Below the pieces are notes generated by a model. The model was not told the DNA's origin, did no database searches, and saw only the letters and a list, made by a program, of their open reading frames with translations. The position numbers and the translations under genes are program-made. This document shows, piece by piece, positions 11,481 to 22,345 of a DNA stretch of 64,000 nucleotides (position 1 is the first letter of the stretch; every line of letters begins with the position of its first letter). Source of the stretch: Budorcas taxicolor (taxonomy: Eukaryota > Chordata > Mammalia > Artiodactyla > Bovidae); contig NC_068924.1 in the NCBI RefSeq assembly GCF_023091745.1, positions 69,456,832-69,520,831 on the forward strand. The letters are read 5' to 3'.

Positions 11481-11984
11481 CATATCAAATTCATTAAATA
11501 CAAGTAATAATATTTGTGCATCAGGGCCATACCTAACCTTGCAACATTTTCCTAAGCAGGATTTGCTCTTCTTAAAACTACTATTTAAAGCTACTACTAT
11601 TCTACTGTAGGCAGAAGTCACAAAAATTATGTCTGGGCTCCTATAATCTTGTATCAGAAGTTTACATATCTTGCAAAGCTTTCAGTTTATGACATCTGTA
11701 AGCACGGGGCAGGAAACATCATCATCTCAATAGAAGGAAAAACAAGCACCCTGCTTCAGTCATCTCACTGGGCTTTGATATTTTTTTAAAACATTCATGC
11801 TCTGTTCTATATCCAGAAAATGAGAATTAATACATTCTATTAAAAGAGAATGGCCCCAAGTGAGTGGCCTGAGCCTGGGCAAATAGGCCCAATTCTAAAA
11901 TCCCTTTGAATAAAAGAAGAATTCTTTTTGTTTGTTTGTTTGTTTGTTTGTTTTTCCCTAAGAGGATTTAAATAACAATATCTA
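11481..11984. other. Unique DNA with a (GTTT)n run
   Basis: No gene was seen. A tetranucleotide GTTT run lies at about 11930-11955. Confidence 0.45.
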
Positions 11985-12215
11985 CCCTTTAGTGAGTGGT
12001 TGCTGTGTGCTAGACACTATTTACATGAGTTAACATTTTAATTCCCACAACCATTCTATGAGAAGGATGCTATTACTTTTTCCCAATATTTCAGGCAAGG
12101 AGGCTGAGACACTGAAAAAAAAAAAAAATAGTGACTTGTTTAGGTTGATGCAGTTGGTAAGCAACAGATCTAGAATTCTCGCCCCATTGGCCGGAATCCA
12201 AAGCTCAGATTCTTA
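11985..12215 (+). repeat. MIR SINE
   Basis: 'gctgtgtgctagacactatt', 'attcccacaaccattctatg' and 'caaggaggctgagacactg' follow the forward MIR consensus over most of its length. Confidence 0.8.
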
Positions 12216-12328
12216 TATATCAGACTATATTGCATTATTTAGAAATCTGGAAGGTTTGTTAGAAATTTGGAAGTCTTTCTGAAAGTATACAAAGGGGAGG
12301 CTGACATTTGACTATATGACGCAAAGAC

Positions 12329-12511
12329 CACTGGAGAAGACTCTGCTGTTGGGAAAGATTGAAGGCAAAAGGAGAAGGGGTGGCAAAGGATAAGATGGTT
12401 AGATCACAGCATTGATTCAAAGGACATGAATATGAGGAAACTCCGGGAGATAGTGGAGGACAGAGGAGCCTGGTGTGCTGTAGTCTGTGGGGTTGCAAAG
12501 AGTTAGATATT
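12329..12511 (+). mobile_element. BovB 3' fragment
   Basis: 'gcaaaaggagaaggggtggc', 'aactccgggagatagtggag' and 'ctgtggggttgcaaagagtt' are the BovB 3' region. The terminal CTGAACAATAA resumes at 12789 after a BovA2 insertion. Confidence 0.8.
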
Positions 12512-12788
12512 GCTGCTGCTGCTGCTGCTGCTGCTGCTAAGTCGCCTCAGTCGTGTCCGACTCTGTGCGACCCCATAGATGGCAGCCCACCAGGCTCCCC
12601 CGTCCCTGGGATTCTCCAGGCAAGAACACTGGAGTGGGTTGCCATTTCCTTCTCCAATGCATGAAAGTGAAGAGTGAAAGTGAAGTCACTCAGTCGTGTC
12701 CGACTCTTAGCGACCCCACGGACTGCAGCCTACCAGGCTCCTCCGTCCATGGGGGAGTTTCCAGGCAAGAGCACTGAAGTGGGGTGCT
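12512..12788 (-). mobile_element. BovA2 SINE nested in BovB
   Basis: It starts with a (TGC)n run (the antisense AGC tail), then two BovA units in reverse joined by 'gcatgaaagtgaagagtgaa'. BovB sequence flanks it on both sides, so it is the later insertion. Confidence 0.92.
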
Positions 12789-12797
12789 ACTGAACAA

Positions 12798-14320
12798 TAA
12801 GACAAAGGGCAGTGAGTGTGGGAGGAGAAGAAAATGTGAATAAAAATGGATGCCCCCCACACACAGAATGAAACCTATCTTTCATTTCTCCCTCCCACAT
12901 TCAGGCCATCCAACACTCTCAAAGGCAAATCAGTTCATCAGCATCAGAGCAGTTATCTTCCAGCCAAAAGATGGAAAGACAATCTAGAACTATCAGAACA
13001 TGGAATAACACCATGAAAATGATCAAAATCAATGCACAGGAAAAAATACATGAACTGCAAGACCACAGACTTCACAGAGCAAATAGAAGACTCTGAAAGA
13101 CTATAACAGAAACTAGCACAATATTGTAAAGTAATTACACCCCAATAAAAAATTATGATCTATTGAATGATAAATATGTAGGAAAAAATAATTTTAGGTG
13201 ATGCAGGTCATGTAAATTAAAACTTACAAGGCAACTTTATTACTTTTATTTCACTAGAAACGATGTAAGTCTGTTCTTCATTGATTTAAAACAGATTTTG
13301 TTTTTGTTTTGAACTAAAACATTAGAAAAATTCATCAAAGTGTCAAAAAATTATATTCTGAGATACTTAAGAAATAGATCCTATCCATTAGAGAAGACCA
13401 AGCCTGCATGAAAAAAAAAATAATGGAAAAGAAATATTGGACTTAGAAGCAAGGTTGCTGCATTACAAGCTGTGCTGGATAGCAGAAGGGGCAAGGCCAT
13501 TAAGCAAAGGAGGGAGCTGAAGAAGGGAACGTACTTGTTGCACAGTGCTAAGGGGCAGAGAAACATCTGGAGAAATGGAAGCTTGACTCACATATCACTT
13601 TCACCATTTCTCTCAGCCTCTTGATTCCCTTCCTCTCCCTGGAAGTTTTATATAATTTTTCTTGTGTCTGTGTGTGTGTGTGTGTGCACACTTTCATTTA
13701 TAAATTGAATATTATTGTGTCTATATTTTCTGGAATTTTCTCTGTTCATTAATTGTATGGCCAGAATTTTCAAATTTTCTTCTATGTGCTTTTCTTGGCA
13801 TACATTTAGAACAGCAATTTTCAAAATAGAAACAAAAATATATTGGAGTAAAGATTTTTGTATGTTTCCCTGATATAGATGCTTACCCATTTATTCAACA
13901 TTTTTAGCAAACTGAATTAAAAATTTCTGTTCTGCGTCTGAGTTGCAGATCTGATGAGCAACAGCTACATATGTAAATGGGAATTCACTCATTTTTCTCC
14001 AGTTAGTTTTAAAAGGCTTGAAAAGATGTGAATGGGATGCCTAACTTTATTCAGCAATTTAACAAACATTACTGAATATAGTGCAGGTGGCTAACTCTAT
14101 GGTAAAAAATAAATAAAAAATAATGATTTGAGGTCTTTTCCCATTCAGGATTTCCGGATACATTTTCTCACAGAGAATATGGACACTTAAACAAGTATCA
14201 CATAATTTGCTAAGGCTGTGATAGATGTTTATATAAATTGCTATGGGAATACAGACAAGGAAATTCTCATGGTGCCAGAGAGATATCAAGTCCTGAACAG
14301 AAGAAAAGGGCACTGCATTT
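12798..14320. other. Unique AT-rich DNA with an L1 end piece and a TG run
   Basis: A forward L1-end fragment ('gtaaagtaattacaccccaa') lies at 13118-13152 and a (TG)n run at about 13662-13686. No gene was seen. Confidence 0.45.
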
Positions 14321-14390
14321 ACTTAAATATATATACATATATATAATATATTAACTATATATAATATATATTAATTATAATTTTTTTTGA
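14321..14390. repeat. AT-rich low-complexity tract
   Basis: Alternating ATATAT/TATAATATA blocks end in T8. Confidence 0.85.
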
Positions 14391-15140
14391 GGAAGAAGAA
14401 GTGCCACATGGTGGCCAACCAAATGGGCTAGAAAGAGAAGGTAGCAAAATGCTGAGCTGAAGGTGACTCAGATATATCCTGGAAAAATACCTACTTGCTT
14501 CTGTTAATTAAGATGGAGAAAATAAGAGCATCCTTGAACTGACTTGTAAGGAGCAGGGAGAATGGATGATTTTAGTTCTAAATATATTGTTTTCATATGC
14601 TATGGGTCAGCTAAATGGAGCGGCAGTCCTGTAGAGTAAAACAGTACCTTGTGTTTCATAATTTTTATATTAAACATAACATTAAAACATTAACATAGTA
14701 AAGACTATAAGAAATCTTATGGCAAAGAAATTGGCTGAATTGTTTTAATCTTGCTTATTTTTGTGTTCCTAAGTATTGCTATAACCTGTAGAACAGGTAG
14801 CTAAAAGAACTTTGAAAAATGTTGTAATATTGACACATATGTTATGTAAGATTCTCTGAGGAGCATATTGTTAAATCCGAATGTTTAATGAGACCCTTAT
14901 CTACTCTTTTATGCCAATAGTATTAAATACCTCTTCTGTCTTCACAAGGTTCCTTTAGGCATCTTGATGAAACCAACATGTGTAAAATACTTTTCACCTA
15001 AAATCACGGCCATGAAGATCTGAGGGTCATCTCTGAAAACTGGCAGGGAAGCCTAACATTTTTGAAATACTATGTCAAAAACTGATTTGCTTTGCATCAC
15101 TAGCTGTGTCCCACACTCTTCATCTTCCATGCATCAACCT
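14391..15140. other. Unique AT-rich DNA
   Basis: No gene or repeat was recognised. Confidence 0.4.
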
Positions 15141-15141
15141 G

Positions 15142-15271
15142 AGTCAGGAAGATCCTCTGGAGCAGGGAATGGCAATCCACTCCAGTATTCTTGCCTGGAA
15201 AATCCCACCGACAGAGGAGCCTGGCGGGCTATAGTCCATGGAGTTGCAATGAGTCGGACACGACTGAGCAA
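15142..15271 (+). mobile_element. Bov-tA/BovA SINE, 5'-truncated
   Basis: It begins at the 'gtcaggaagatcctctggag' junction and continues as a good BovA body to 'cgactgagcaac'. The tRNA-like head is missing. Confidence 0.88.
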
Positions 15272-16545
15272 CTATCTCTACGACTACTTCTTTGTGCATG
15301 TAAGAGAAAAAACCGGTCTTTTCACCGTTGCAGAGGGAATTCATCATTTAGAGTAATAACATCCTACTTCTTCAGCCCAACAGGGCTGCCTGAATGTCAG
15401 AGAATGAAATCCTTAACATTAAACACCCCCTTTCACCCTGGTAAGGACACCAGACCGAGGTCAGTTCTTGGTCCCTAAACCCACTTCTGCTGACTCTTAG
15501 GTCACCATCAGCCTGAGCTTTGATCAGACACTGCCTGTACCTGTGGCCTTCTGTGTGATTTGTGCAGGACACACCATGGCTGCTGGCCGTCACTCAGCCC
15601 AGGGGACAGTACCCTTCTCTGTCACTGTGGGGGCCCGTCCTCATCAGCGGCCAGGTAGCCCCATTAGGCACCACACTGAAGTAGCCTGCGTGTCATGTCT
15701 GCAGGTGGCTCCTGAGCCAGAAGCAACACGGGGCTTTTGTGGGACAGGCTGGCACCCCACAGCACCTCTCGTAGTTAAAAGGCATCCATAGAGAAAAGGG
15801 GGGCACCCAGGGCAGGAGGCCTGCACCTTTGGTTGCCATCTCAGGGACTTGGTCATGGAACCAGCACCCTGCTGTACTTGCATCTGAGGTCTCGAGGTTA
15901 TAGAAGTCAAAGGCTTGGGGTGACAAGAAATCACAGAGCAGACCAAGAGTCAAACACACCACCCAGGCCCAGCCGGGGACCCCAAATCCCAGCATGAAGG
16001 CACTCAGGATAAGATAGCTTGAGGCCAGGGTCTTACCAGGGGATGACATGGGTGCTTCCTGGAACCCAGACACCCTGAGTGTTACCACCACGGGCCACAC
16101 CCTTGCTAGGGTGTCAGCACTCGGCCAGGATGCAGCCCGAAAACAGGGTGAAGTCCCAACACTCCTGTTCCCATGCCAGAGCCTGGATCTGTCTGCGAGG
16201 AGTCGACACGGGTCACTCAAGTCTCAGCGTTGGAGGCATCCGAGGTCCCGCCAAGGGGACATTAGCGCCTTGCTCCTGATACTACAGGATAGAAAGTCAG
16301 GGCAATATCTTCAGCTTCTCTTCACCTGTCCCCTCCTCACTTTGGCTGCTCAGCATCGCATGAGATAGGAGACTTACATGATTGTTAGGTTGAGGAAGAA
16401 TAGAATATTTTAGTCTCTTCCCTTTGGGAGCAGGGGCCACGGAGTGCAGGCATTTCTCCCACCCTCTGTGCAGTCAGCTTACCCATCCAGCGCTGGCTTT
16501 GACTGGACACTGAGTCAGTGCAATATGGGTTGGGTTAGTACTGCC
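15272..16545. other. GC- and CpG-richer island of unknown origin
   Basis: This stretch is clearly richer in G+C and CpG than its surroundings and has no ruminant SINE or LINE signature. It holds open frames on both strands, the longest on the minus strand (15693-16220). The adjoining LTR at its right suggests that part of it could be retroviral internal or leader sequence. It could equally be a retrocopy or genomic island. I do not recognise it. Confidence 0.5.
15693..16220 (-). other. 175-codon open frame, unidentified
   Basis: I do not recognise the product. The frame has several internal Met codons. The one at 16050 follows about 57 codons and precedes a hydrophobic run of about 30 residues (roughly residues 65-97, rich in Leu, Gly and Val with two Trp). 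Such a run could be a membrane segment. The C-terminal third is rich in Cys and Pro. The frame ends in TGA, and no poly-A tract, homologous domain or clear exon structure supports it. On the minus strand a CTGGTAAGA donor-like site lies just after the internal Met. GC-rich DNA produces long open frames by chance, so this may be no gene at all. Confidence 0.2.
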
Positions 16546-17310
16546 TGTTGGGCTTTCAGACTAAGATATGTTTCCTAATCTTGTCTTTATCACCAGTGAA
16601 GAAATTATTCATTCTTCCACAGGCCTTAGTATTTTCTCTTATTTTTGACTTATTTCTCAGTCTAGAACCTAGGCAGGGAAGAGGTTTATTATTTACTGAA
16701 CCCTGATGGGGTTTAGGACAAGCCACTCCCAAATAAGAAACTGTAACATATTGATTATTTTGAATTAAATTGACTTAAGAAGCAGTTGTTACAAGGACAC
16801 TTTCAACCTCCTCTGTCCCCTTGACAAAAGAAAATCAGTCTCTCATATGTAAGGTACTCTCCGTCTGCCAGGAAGTGAGAGACACCCTTATCACCAGGAA
16901 TGGGGAATTCAAGGCTGAGAAGGATATGTCCACAAACCTGTTATTTCTTTACTCATTTACTGCCCCAAATTCAAACTTCTTTGTCTAGTCAGTTCCTCAT
17001 AAATTTATGTTTTGTCCGAAAGGTATAAAAATTGCCATCTTTGGTCACTCTGAATATCAAACTTCCATAAGCCCCTGTGCATATAACATTGAAATGTTTT
17101 TTCTCTTTTCAATATATTTTGTGCTAATTTAATTATTTGTTGTTGTTGCTGTTTAGTCACTAAGTTATACCTGCCTCTCTAGAGACCTCAAGGACTGTAG
17201 CCCACCAGGCTCCTCTGTCCATGGGATTTCCCAGGGAAGAATACTGGAGTCGGATGACTGGCCAACCACAAAACCAAGAAGGGATGAAGGAAAAGTCTTC
17301 CTCCCCTACA
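16546..17310 (+). mobile_element. Retroviral-type LTR, probably solo, split by a SINE
   Basis: A TATA box (TATAAAA, 17024-17030) follows 'cctcataaatttatgttttg' and precedes 'ataagcccctgtgcatataa', an arrangement I associate with bovid ERV LTRs. The text resumes after a truncated BovA at 17138-17256 and ends 'ctcccctaca', giving a TG...CA outline. The start is uncertain. No gag, pol or env frame is visible nearby, so it is probably a solo LTR. Confidence 0.5.
17138..17256 (-). mobile_element. Bov-tA SINE, truncated, inside the LTR
   Basis: 'gttgctgtttagtcactaag' followed by 'ccaccaggctcctctgtcca' and 'gaatactggagt' is the BovA part in reverse. The tRNA-like head is missing. Confidence 0.88.
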
Positions 17311-17424
17311 ATCCCCTCAACAAGTCCCATGGCTTTATTAATGATTCAGGTATGCGGCCCTGTGGAGGGTCTCACAGATTTTTCTAAGAACTCAAATGGT
17401 TGACTGGATCTGGGAAGTGACACT

Positions 17425-17620
17425 TATTTGTGCTAAGTAATGCCCTCAGCATGCTACACAAAGCATATCTTATTTCATCCTCACAACCTACAAATGAGGA
17501 TAAACATTATTAATACTGCGGCTTCAAAAGAACCAGAGGCTCAGAGACTTTCAGTAACTTGTACCACGTCAGGCAGCTTCTGAATTCCTTGCTCCACTGC
17601 CCAAGCTCTGCACCGTGGGT
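17425..17620 (+). repeat. MIR SINE
   Basis: 'atttcatcctcacaacctac', 'accagaggctcagagacttt' and 'aacttgtaccacgtcaggca' match the forward MIR consensus. Confidence 0.75.
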
Positions 17621-17759
17621 TACTTGGAATCTCTATGGAAACCAAATGATGGCCCTTCCCTTCCTGCCATATTTCATCCAGCTCAGTTCAGCTCAAACTT
17701 GGAGGAGGATTATGTCTGGCAGTTTGGAAGAGCTTGATGGTTACTAATGAAGACTCTAA

Positions 17760-17945
17760 AGTCTCTCTCACTTTGTATCCAGCTCTAGCTTTGTCATCCT
17801 GGACAAATGATATATGGCTATCAAGTGTCCATTTATTTTATCTAAAAACCAGCAAAGTAATAATAGTCCTTACCTCTTAAAGTGAAATGAAATGTAGCAT
17901 ATAAAGCGTGTAGCACAGAGCCTGGAACAGAAATCTATGCTGTCC
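17760..17945 (-). repeat. MIR SINE
   Basis: 'ttttatctaaaaaccagcaa', 'aataatagtccttacctctt' and 'agcacagagcctggaacag' are antisense MIR. With the forward MIR at 17425 it forms a loose old inverted pair. Confidence 0.7.
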
Positions 17946-18569
17946 TCAAAGCCTGATGGGTAAGTCACAAGTGTTTAACTATGCTTTCTCCTAGTCTGAA
18001 TTGCTGTTTCTTATGAGCAAGTGCATGGCAAAAATAATTTATGTATCCCATTCCAGTGTTACTGATTCAAATAACATACATGCCTTGGTCACAGAATCAC
18101 TTGCAATCATCACTCTAGATTTCATGCTTCAGTGCCCAGCAAAAGGCACATGGAATTTGCTACGGGTGAGGCGTATGCTTCCATAAAATAAAATTAGATT
18201 TTTATTTTCAATAAATTCACTCACTCAGAAAGGCCTAGAGTTTGTGCCTTTTTCCAGAAATGCTCTCTTGTCGGAGCCCCATCCTTATTATTGGCTAACT
18301 CCACTATTCAGGCTTCGTACCCCAGAATGAAAATGCTTCAAAGAGGCTCTTTCCGAACACTGGGCTCTGAGTCCCCTAGCTATAGGCTCACCAAGCAGGT
18401 GTTCCTTTCCTCTTGGTAATAATTTGTGCACCAAACAAGACGTGAGTCATGTCTGTCTTATTTGGTACTGTCTGCCTAGGGTCTAGCACAGTTGTGGGGA
18501 GGTCATACATATCTGTCACGTTGAATTGATTGAAAATAGTCCACATTCTGTCAGATAAATGAGGGCAAG
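17946..18569. other. Unique DNA
   Basis: No gene or clear repeat was seen, apart from a possible MIR-like remnant near 18465-18560. Confidence 0.35.
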
Positions 18570-18775
18570 CCAACATATGTATGACATTTACCTTATGCTA
18601 GGCATTTAACAGACACAACTACAATTTATTCTTAACAATTCCACATGATACCCAGTATTACCCTCCCATACCCCTACCCCCAAAATGCTGAAGCTTAGTA
18701 TGGTTAAGTATCAGGCCCAAAGGTTATCAACTGCTTATCAGCAATTGGATTCAGAGCCTGGTATATTCTACTACA
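18570..18775 (+). repeat. MIR SINE
   Basis: 'accttatgctaggcatttaa', 'cttaacaattccacatgata' and 'tggattcagagcctgg' follow the forward MIR consensus. Confidence 0.65.
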
Positions 18776-18864
18776 GTGCCATCACTTTCTTTACTATGTG
18801 GATGGATGCAGCAAAACCAATGAAGTACATTTTGATTCGATGGATAGACAGACAGATAGATAAC

Positions 18865-19180
18865 TGTTGTTGTTTTTCAGTCACTAAGTTGTGCCTGTCT
18901 CTTTGCAGCCCCATGGACTGCAGCACGCCAGACTTCCCTGTTCTTCACTGTCTCCCAGAGTTTACCCAAACTTGTGTCCATTGCATCGGTAATGCCATCC
19001 AACAGTCTCATCCTCTCTTGCCCGCTTCTCCTCCTGCCTTCAATCTTTCCTAACATCAGGGTCTTTTATAATGAGTTGGCTCTTCACATCAGGTGGCCAA
19101 AGTATTGGAGCTTCAGCTTCAGTATCAGTGCTTCCAATGAATATTCAGGATTGATTTCCTTTAGGATGGACTGGTTAGAT
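18865..19180 (-). mobile_element. BovB 3' fragment
   Basis: The terminal 'tttttcagtcactaagttgt' is followed by the BovB 3' region up to 'aggatggactggttagat'. The relaxed sequence marks an older subfamily than the CAGTTCAGTTCAGTCGC-type copies. Confidence 0.85.
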
Positions 19181-19301
19181 AGATGGTACAGACTTTTTTG
19201 TGTCTTCAGGAAAATATGTAACTAAAACACATCAGTAGCAATGTCACTTTATGTCACTCAAACTTTACTAGATCTTTCGAATAGCCAGATGTACAAAGTT
19301 G

Positions 19302-19529
19302 CTTCCCAGGTGGTGGTTAAGCTAGCAAAGAATCTGCCTGCTCAATGCAGAAGACACAATAGACACAGGTTCAGCCCATGGGTTGGGAAGATCCCCTGGA
19401 GGAGGAAATGGCAACCCACTGCAGTATTCTTGCCTGGAAAATCCCATGGACGGGGAGTCTGGCAGGCTATGGTTCATGGGGTCTCAAAGAGTTGGACGTG
19501 GCTGAGCATGCATGCACACTGACTGACTG
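19302..19529 (+). mobile_element. Bov-tA SINE with TSD
   Basis: The head 'cttcccaggtggtggttaag' leads into the BovA body and a GACT-repeat tail. ACAAAGTTG (19293-19301) and ACAAAATTG (19530-19538) are a one-mismatch target-site duplication. Confidence 0.9.
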
Positions 19530-19538
19530 ACAAAATTG

Positions 19539-19919
19539 TTGTCATGCTTGGGTTGAAAACAAAATCCTTTCCCAGCACTACAAGCCAACACAGAAGGTTA
19601 ATTTTTTTGCTGATTCCTCTGAGCAGGTGGTGGCTGCTGACGGTGCTTTCCCTGTTGTACAATGACTGCGATGAAGCACCTCAACGTCTCATTCATTTGC
19701 ACAGAGAAGACAGGCTGCCTCCAGTGCCAGCAGAGCCGCACATTTCATTATCAAATAATGTAGCAGGAAACGAGAAATATTTACTCTATCACCTAATGCA
19801 TACCCTTCTTCCCTGGGGTGTGTCGACTCCGTGCTTTGGACAGCCTGGATTAAACAAAACTGTGGGGAACTGCTCCATCACTTAATCAACTCTACAACTG
19901 GAAACACTTTTCTGACACT
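19539..19919. other. Unique island, possible conserved non-coding DNA
   Basis: A repeat-free stretch of mixed composition. It holds a 113-codon plus frame (19544-19885) with no recognisable domain and a small inverted repeat, CATTAT-caa-ATAATG, at 19746-19760. Function is unknown. Confidence 0.35.
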
Positions 19920-19930
19920 CATATCTAATT

Positions 19931-20216
19931 GGAGAGGGCAATGGCACCCCACTCCAGTACTCTTGCCTGGAGAATCCCATGGATGGAGGAGCCTGGTAGG
20001 CTGCAGTCCATGGGGTCGCTAAGAGCCAGATGCGACCGAGTGACTTTACTTTCACTTTTCACTTTCATGCATTGGAGAAGGAAATGGCAACCCACTCCAG
20101 TGTTCTTGCCTGGAGCATCCCAGGGATGGGGGAGCCTCGTGGGCTGCCGTCTATGGGGTCACACAGAGTTGGACACGACTGACGTGACACAGCAGCAGCA
20201 GCAGCAGCAGCAGCAA
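19931..20216 (+). mobile_element. BovA2 SINE, full dimer with TSD
   Basis: Two BovA units end in an AGC tail. CATATCTAATT is duplicated exactly at 19920-19930 and 20217-20227. Confidence 0.95.
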
Positions 20217-20227
20217 CATATCTAATT

Positions 20228-20744
20228 AACAGTAATAATAAAAGTAATGTGATAGTACTGATACTTTGGCCAAAATACAGAGTAGTGTCACCAAATTAAA
20301 CTTTAACAGAAGCTTCCTACTACTTGCCCATCTTTCATCCCAATCACTGCCAAAAAAAAGAAAAAAACCAACAAGCCACATACTCCCCAGTTGTGATGTA
20401 TGCCTGAAATGAATTTGCATAATGAATAGCAAAATTGAAATAAACACTAATTATGTACTGAATGAGATCTGGAGAGGTGATTCTAGTAATTTGACCAGCT
20501 AATCATCAGATGATTTCTCAGCTATGACTGTACATACCAGAAATGTACTATCTGTTAAAAATGCAAAACCAGTGGGTCAATGCTTAGGACAATGGCCCCA
20601 AGGGACACAGACATCAGGCCATCATGATTCTGTCACTGTTTCTGGTCTGTGGACAACATGCTTATATGGTTAACATGTGTTGACCACCTATATGACAGGT
20701 ACTACTGTGAGGTCTCCAGATAGTGAAGTTAGGTAAAGATGAGG
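20228..20744. other. Unique DNA
   Basis: No gene or clear repeat was recognised. Confidence 0.4.
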
Positions 20745-20838
20745 GTGCATGCTCAGTCGGGTTCAACTCTTTATGACTCCATGGACTGTAACCTGCCACG
20801 TTCCTCTGTCCATGGAATTTTCTAGGCAAGCATACTGG
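20745..20838 (-). mobile_element. Bov-tA SINE, left piece
   Basis: 'catgctcagtcgggttcaac' to 'ggcaagcatactgg' is the reverse BovA body. It is interrupted by BovB and resumes at 20991. Confidence 0.88.
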
Positions 20839-20990
20839 TTCAGTTCAGTTCAGTCGCTCAGTCATGTCTGACTCTTTGCGACCCCATAGACTGCAGCACG
20901 TCAGGCCTCCCTGTCCATGACCAACTCCTAGAGTTTACTCAAACTCATGTCCATTGAGTTGGTGATACCTTCCAAAGATCTCATCCTCTG
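20839..20990 (-). mobile_element. Short BovB 3' copy nested in Bov-tA
   Basis: The perfect terminal 'ttcagttcagttcagtcgct' and about 150 bp of BovB 3' end sit between ACTGG (20834-20838) and ACTGG (20991-20995). It is a severely 5'-truncated, young insertion. Confidence 0.9.
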
Positions 20991-21054
20991 ACTGGAGTGG
21001 GTTGCTATTTCCTACTCCAGGGAATTTTCCTGATGCAGGGATCAAGTTCAGCTA
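20991..21054 (-). mobile_element. Bov-tA SINE, right piece
   Basis: 'actggagtgggttgctattt', 'ttttcctgatgcagggatca' continues the SINE left of the BovB. Most of the tRNA-like head is lost. Confidence 0.8.
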
Positions 21055-21205
21055 ATTTAATCTACACCACTTTATCTTTAAAAACTGTCAAAAGCACAAA
21101 GAGTTTAAGTAACTTGGCTAACAACTTATCGTATCTGATGAACAGTAAAATCTAGAATTAACCCAAGATGCCTGCTTCCGAAGTCTAGGCTCTCCACCGT
21201 TAAGT
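21055..21205 (+). repeat. MIR SINE
   Basis: 'gagtttaagtaacttggcta', 'tctagaattaacccaagatg' and 'ctaggctctccacc' are the 3' half of the forward MIR consensus. Confidence 0.65.
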
Positions 21206-21422
21206 TAAGCTATCTTTCTCCATCTGTAATTATTTATGGCTGAATTTATGCAGTGGACACTCTCAGTTTGCTATAAGAGGAAAATTGCCATTTAAAAATT
21301 ATTTCCAATCTCCAATATCAACTTCATCGTAACTTTGACTTTGGGAACCATCATCAACCAAATGACTAATGTAAAGTGAAAGTATGGTGACCCTTGCAAT
21401 TGGCTACCATTTAATCCAGACG

Positions 21423-21919
21423 TTCAGTTCAGTTCAGTTCAGTCGCTCAGTCGTGTCCGACTCTTTGCGACCCCATGAATCGCAGCACGCCAGGCCTCCC
21501 TGTCCATCACCAACTCCCAGAGTTCACTAAGACTCATGTCCATCGAGTCCGTGATGCCATCCAGCCATCTCATCCTCTGTCGTCCCCTTCTCCTCCTGTC
21601 CCCAATCCCTCCCAGCATCAGAGTCTTTTCCAATGAGTCAACCCTTCGCATGAGGCGGCCAAAGTACTGGAGTTTCAGCTTTAGCATCATTCTCTCCAAA
21701 GAACATCCAGGGCTGATCTCCTTCAGAAAGGACAGGTTGGGTCTCCTTGCAGTCTAAGGGACTCTCAAGAGTCTTCTCCAACACCACAGTTCAAAAGTAT
21801 CAATTCTTCGGCGCTCAGCTTTCTTCACAGTCCAACTCACACATCCATACATGACCACTGGAAAAACCATGGTCTTGACTAGACGGACCTTTGTTGGCAA
21901 AGTAATGTCTCTGCTTTAC
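21423..21919 (-). mobile_element. BovB 3' fragment, young type
   Basis: Four TTCAG units at the left edge and many intact CpGs ('gcgaccccatgaatcgcagc') mark a recent copy. Read on the minus strand, 21439-21699 stays open as the C-terminal tail of the reverse-transcriptase ORF, with a basic Arg-rich patch. It is 5'-truncated after about 500 bp. Confidence 0.92.
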
Positions 21920-22254
21920 ATGAATGCAAATTTAACATGTTTAGAAGATTGAGGGGTTAGTCAATTATACATCTAAGTTGTTTAGTTTCAGAATGGAAAT
22001 GCCTAAGAAAATCACTAAGATTTCTTTTCCATTGGCTACTGACCAGTAGAGGTAGTTCATGGTGAAACCATTGGCAGAAATGTCTTCTGGCAGTCGTCTA
22101 CAGCATGGACATCTCTATTTAGGCCAAAAAGTCAATAGCTATCATACAAGTTAAACTACTTCCTTCGCTACAAATCCCGGAGCACTGTTTGAGCATGTGT
22201 AACCCTGACGTACTTGTTCCATGTAACAATGCTCTAGCCTGGTACTCCACGTGC
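21920..22254. other. Unique DNA
   Basis: Nothing recognised. Confidence 0.4.
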
Positions 22255-22345
22255 ATGATCACTCGTCTTCATGAGGATATTAAGAAGTAGTTTTATTACC
22301 TCTAGTTTACAAATAAGGAACTCTGAGTTACACAGAGTATCAGAA
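22255..22345 (+). repeat. MIR SINE fragment
   Basis: 'cttcatgaggatattaagaa' and 'ttacaaataaggaactctga' resemble the MIR core. Confidence 0.5.

Noticed and set aside
20195..20216. Short AGC triplet array that might suggest a coding or expanded repeat
   Set aside because: It is the 3' tail of a BovA2 SINE, seen again at 4915, 12512, 23870, 49105, 60713 and 62842.
21423..21445. TTCAG direct repeats that could look like a short repeat array
   Set aside because: They are the normal BovB 3' terminus. No spacer-repeat pattern exists, so no CRISPR-like array.
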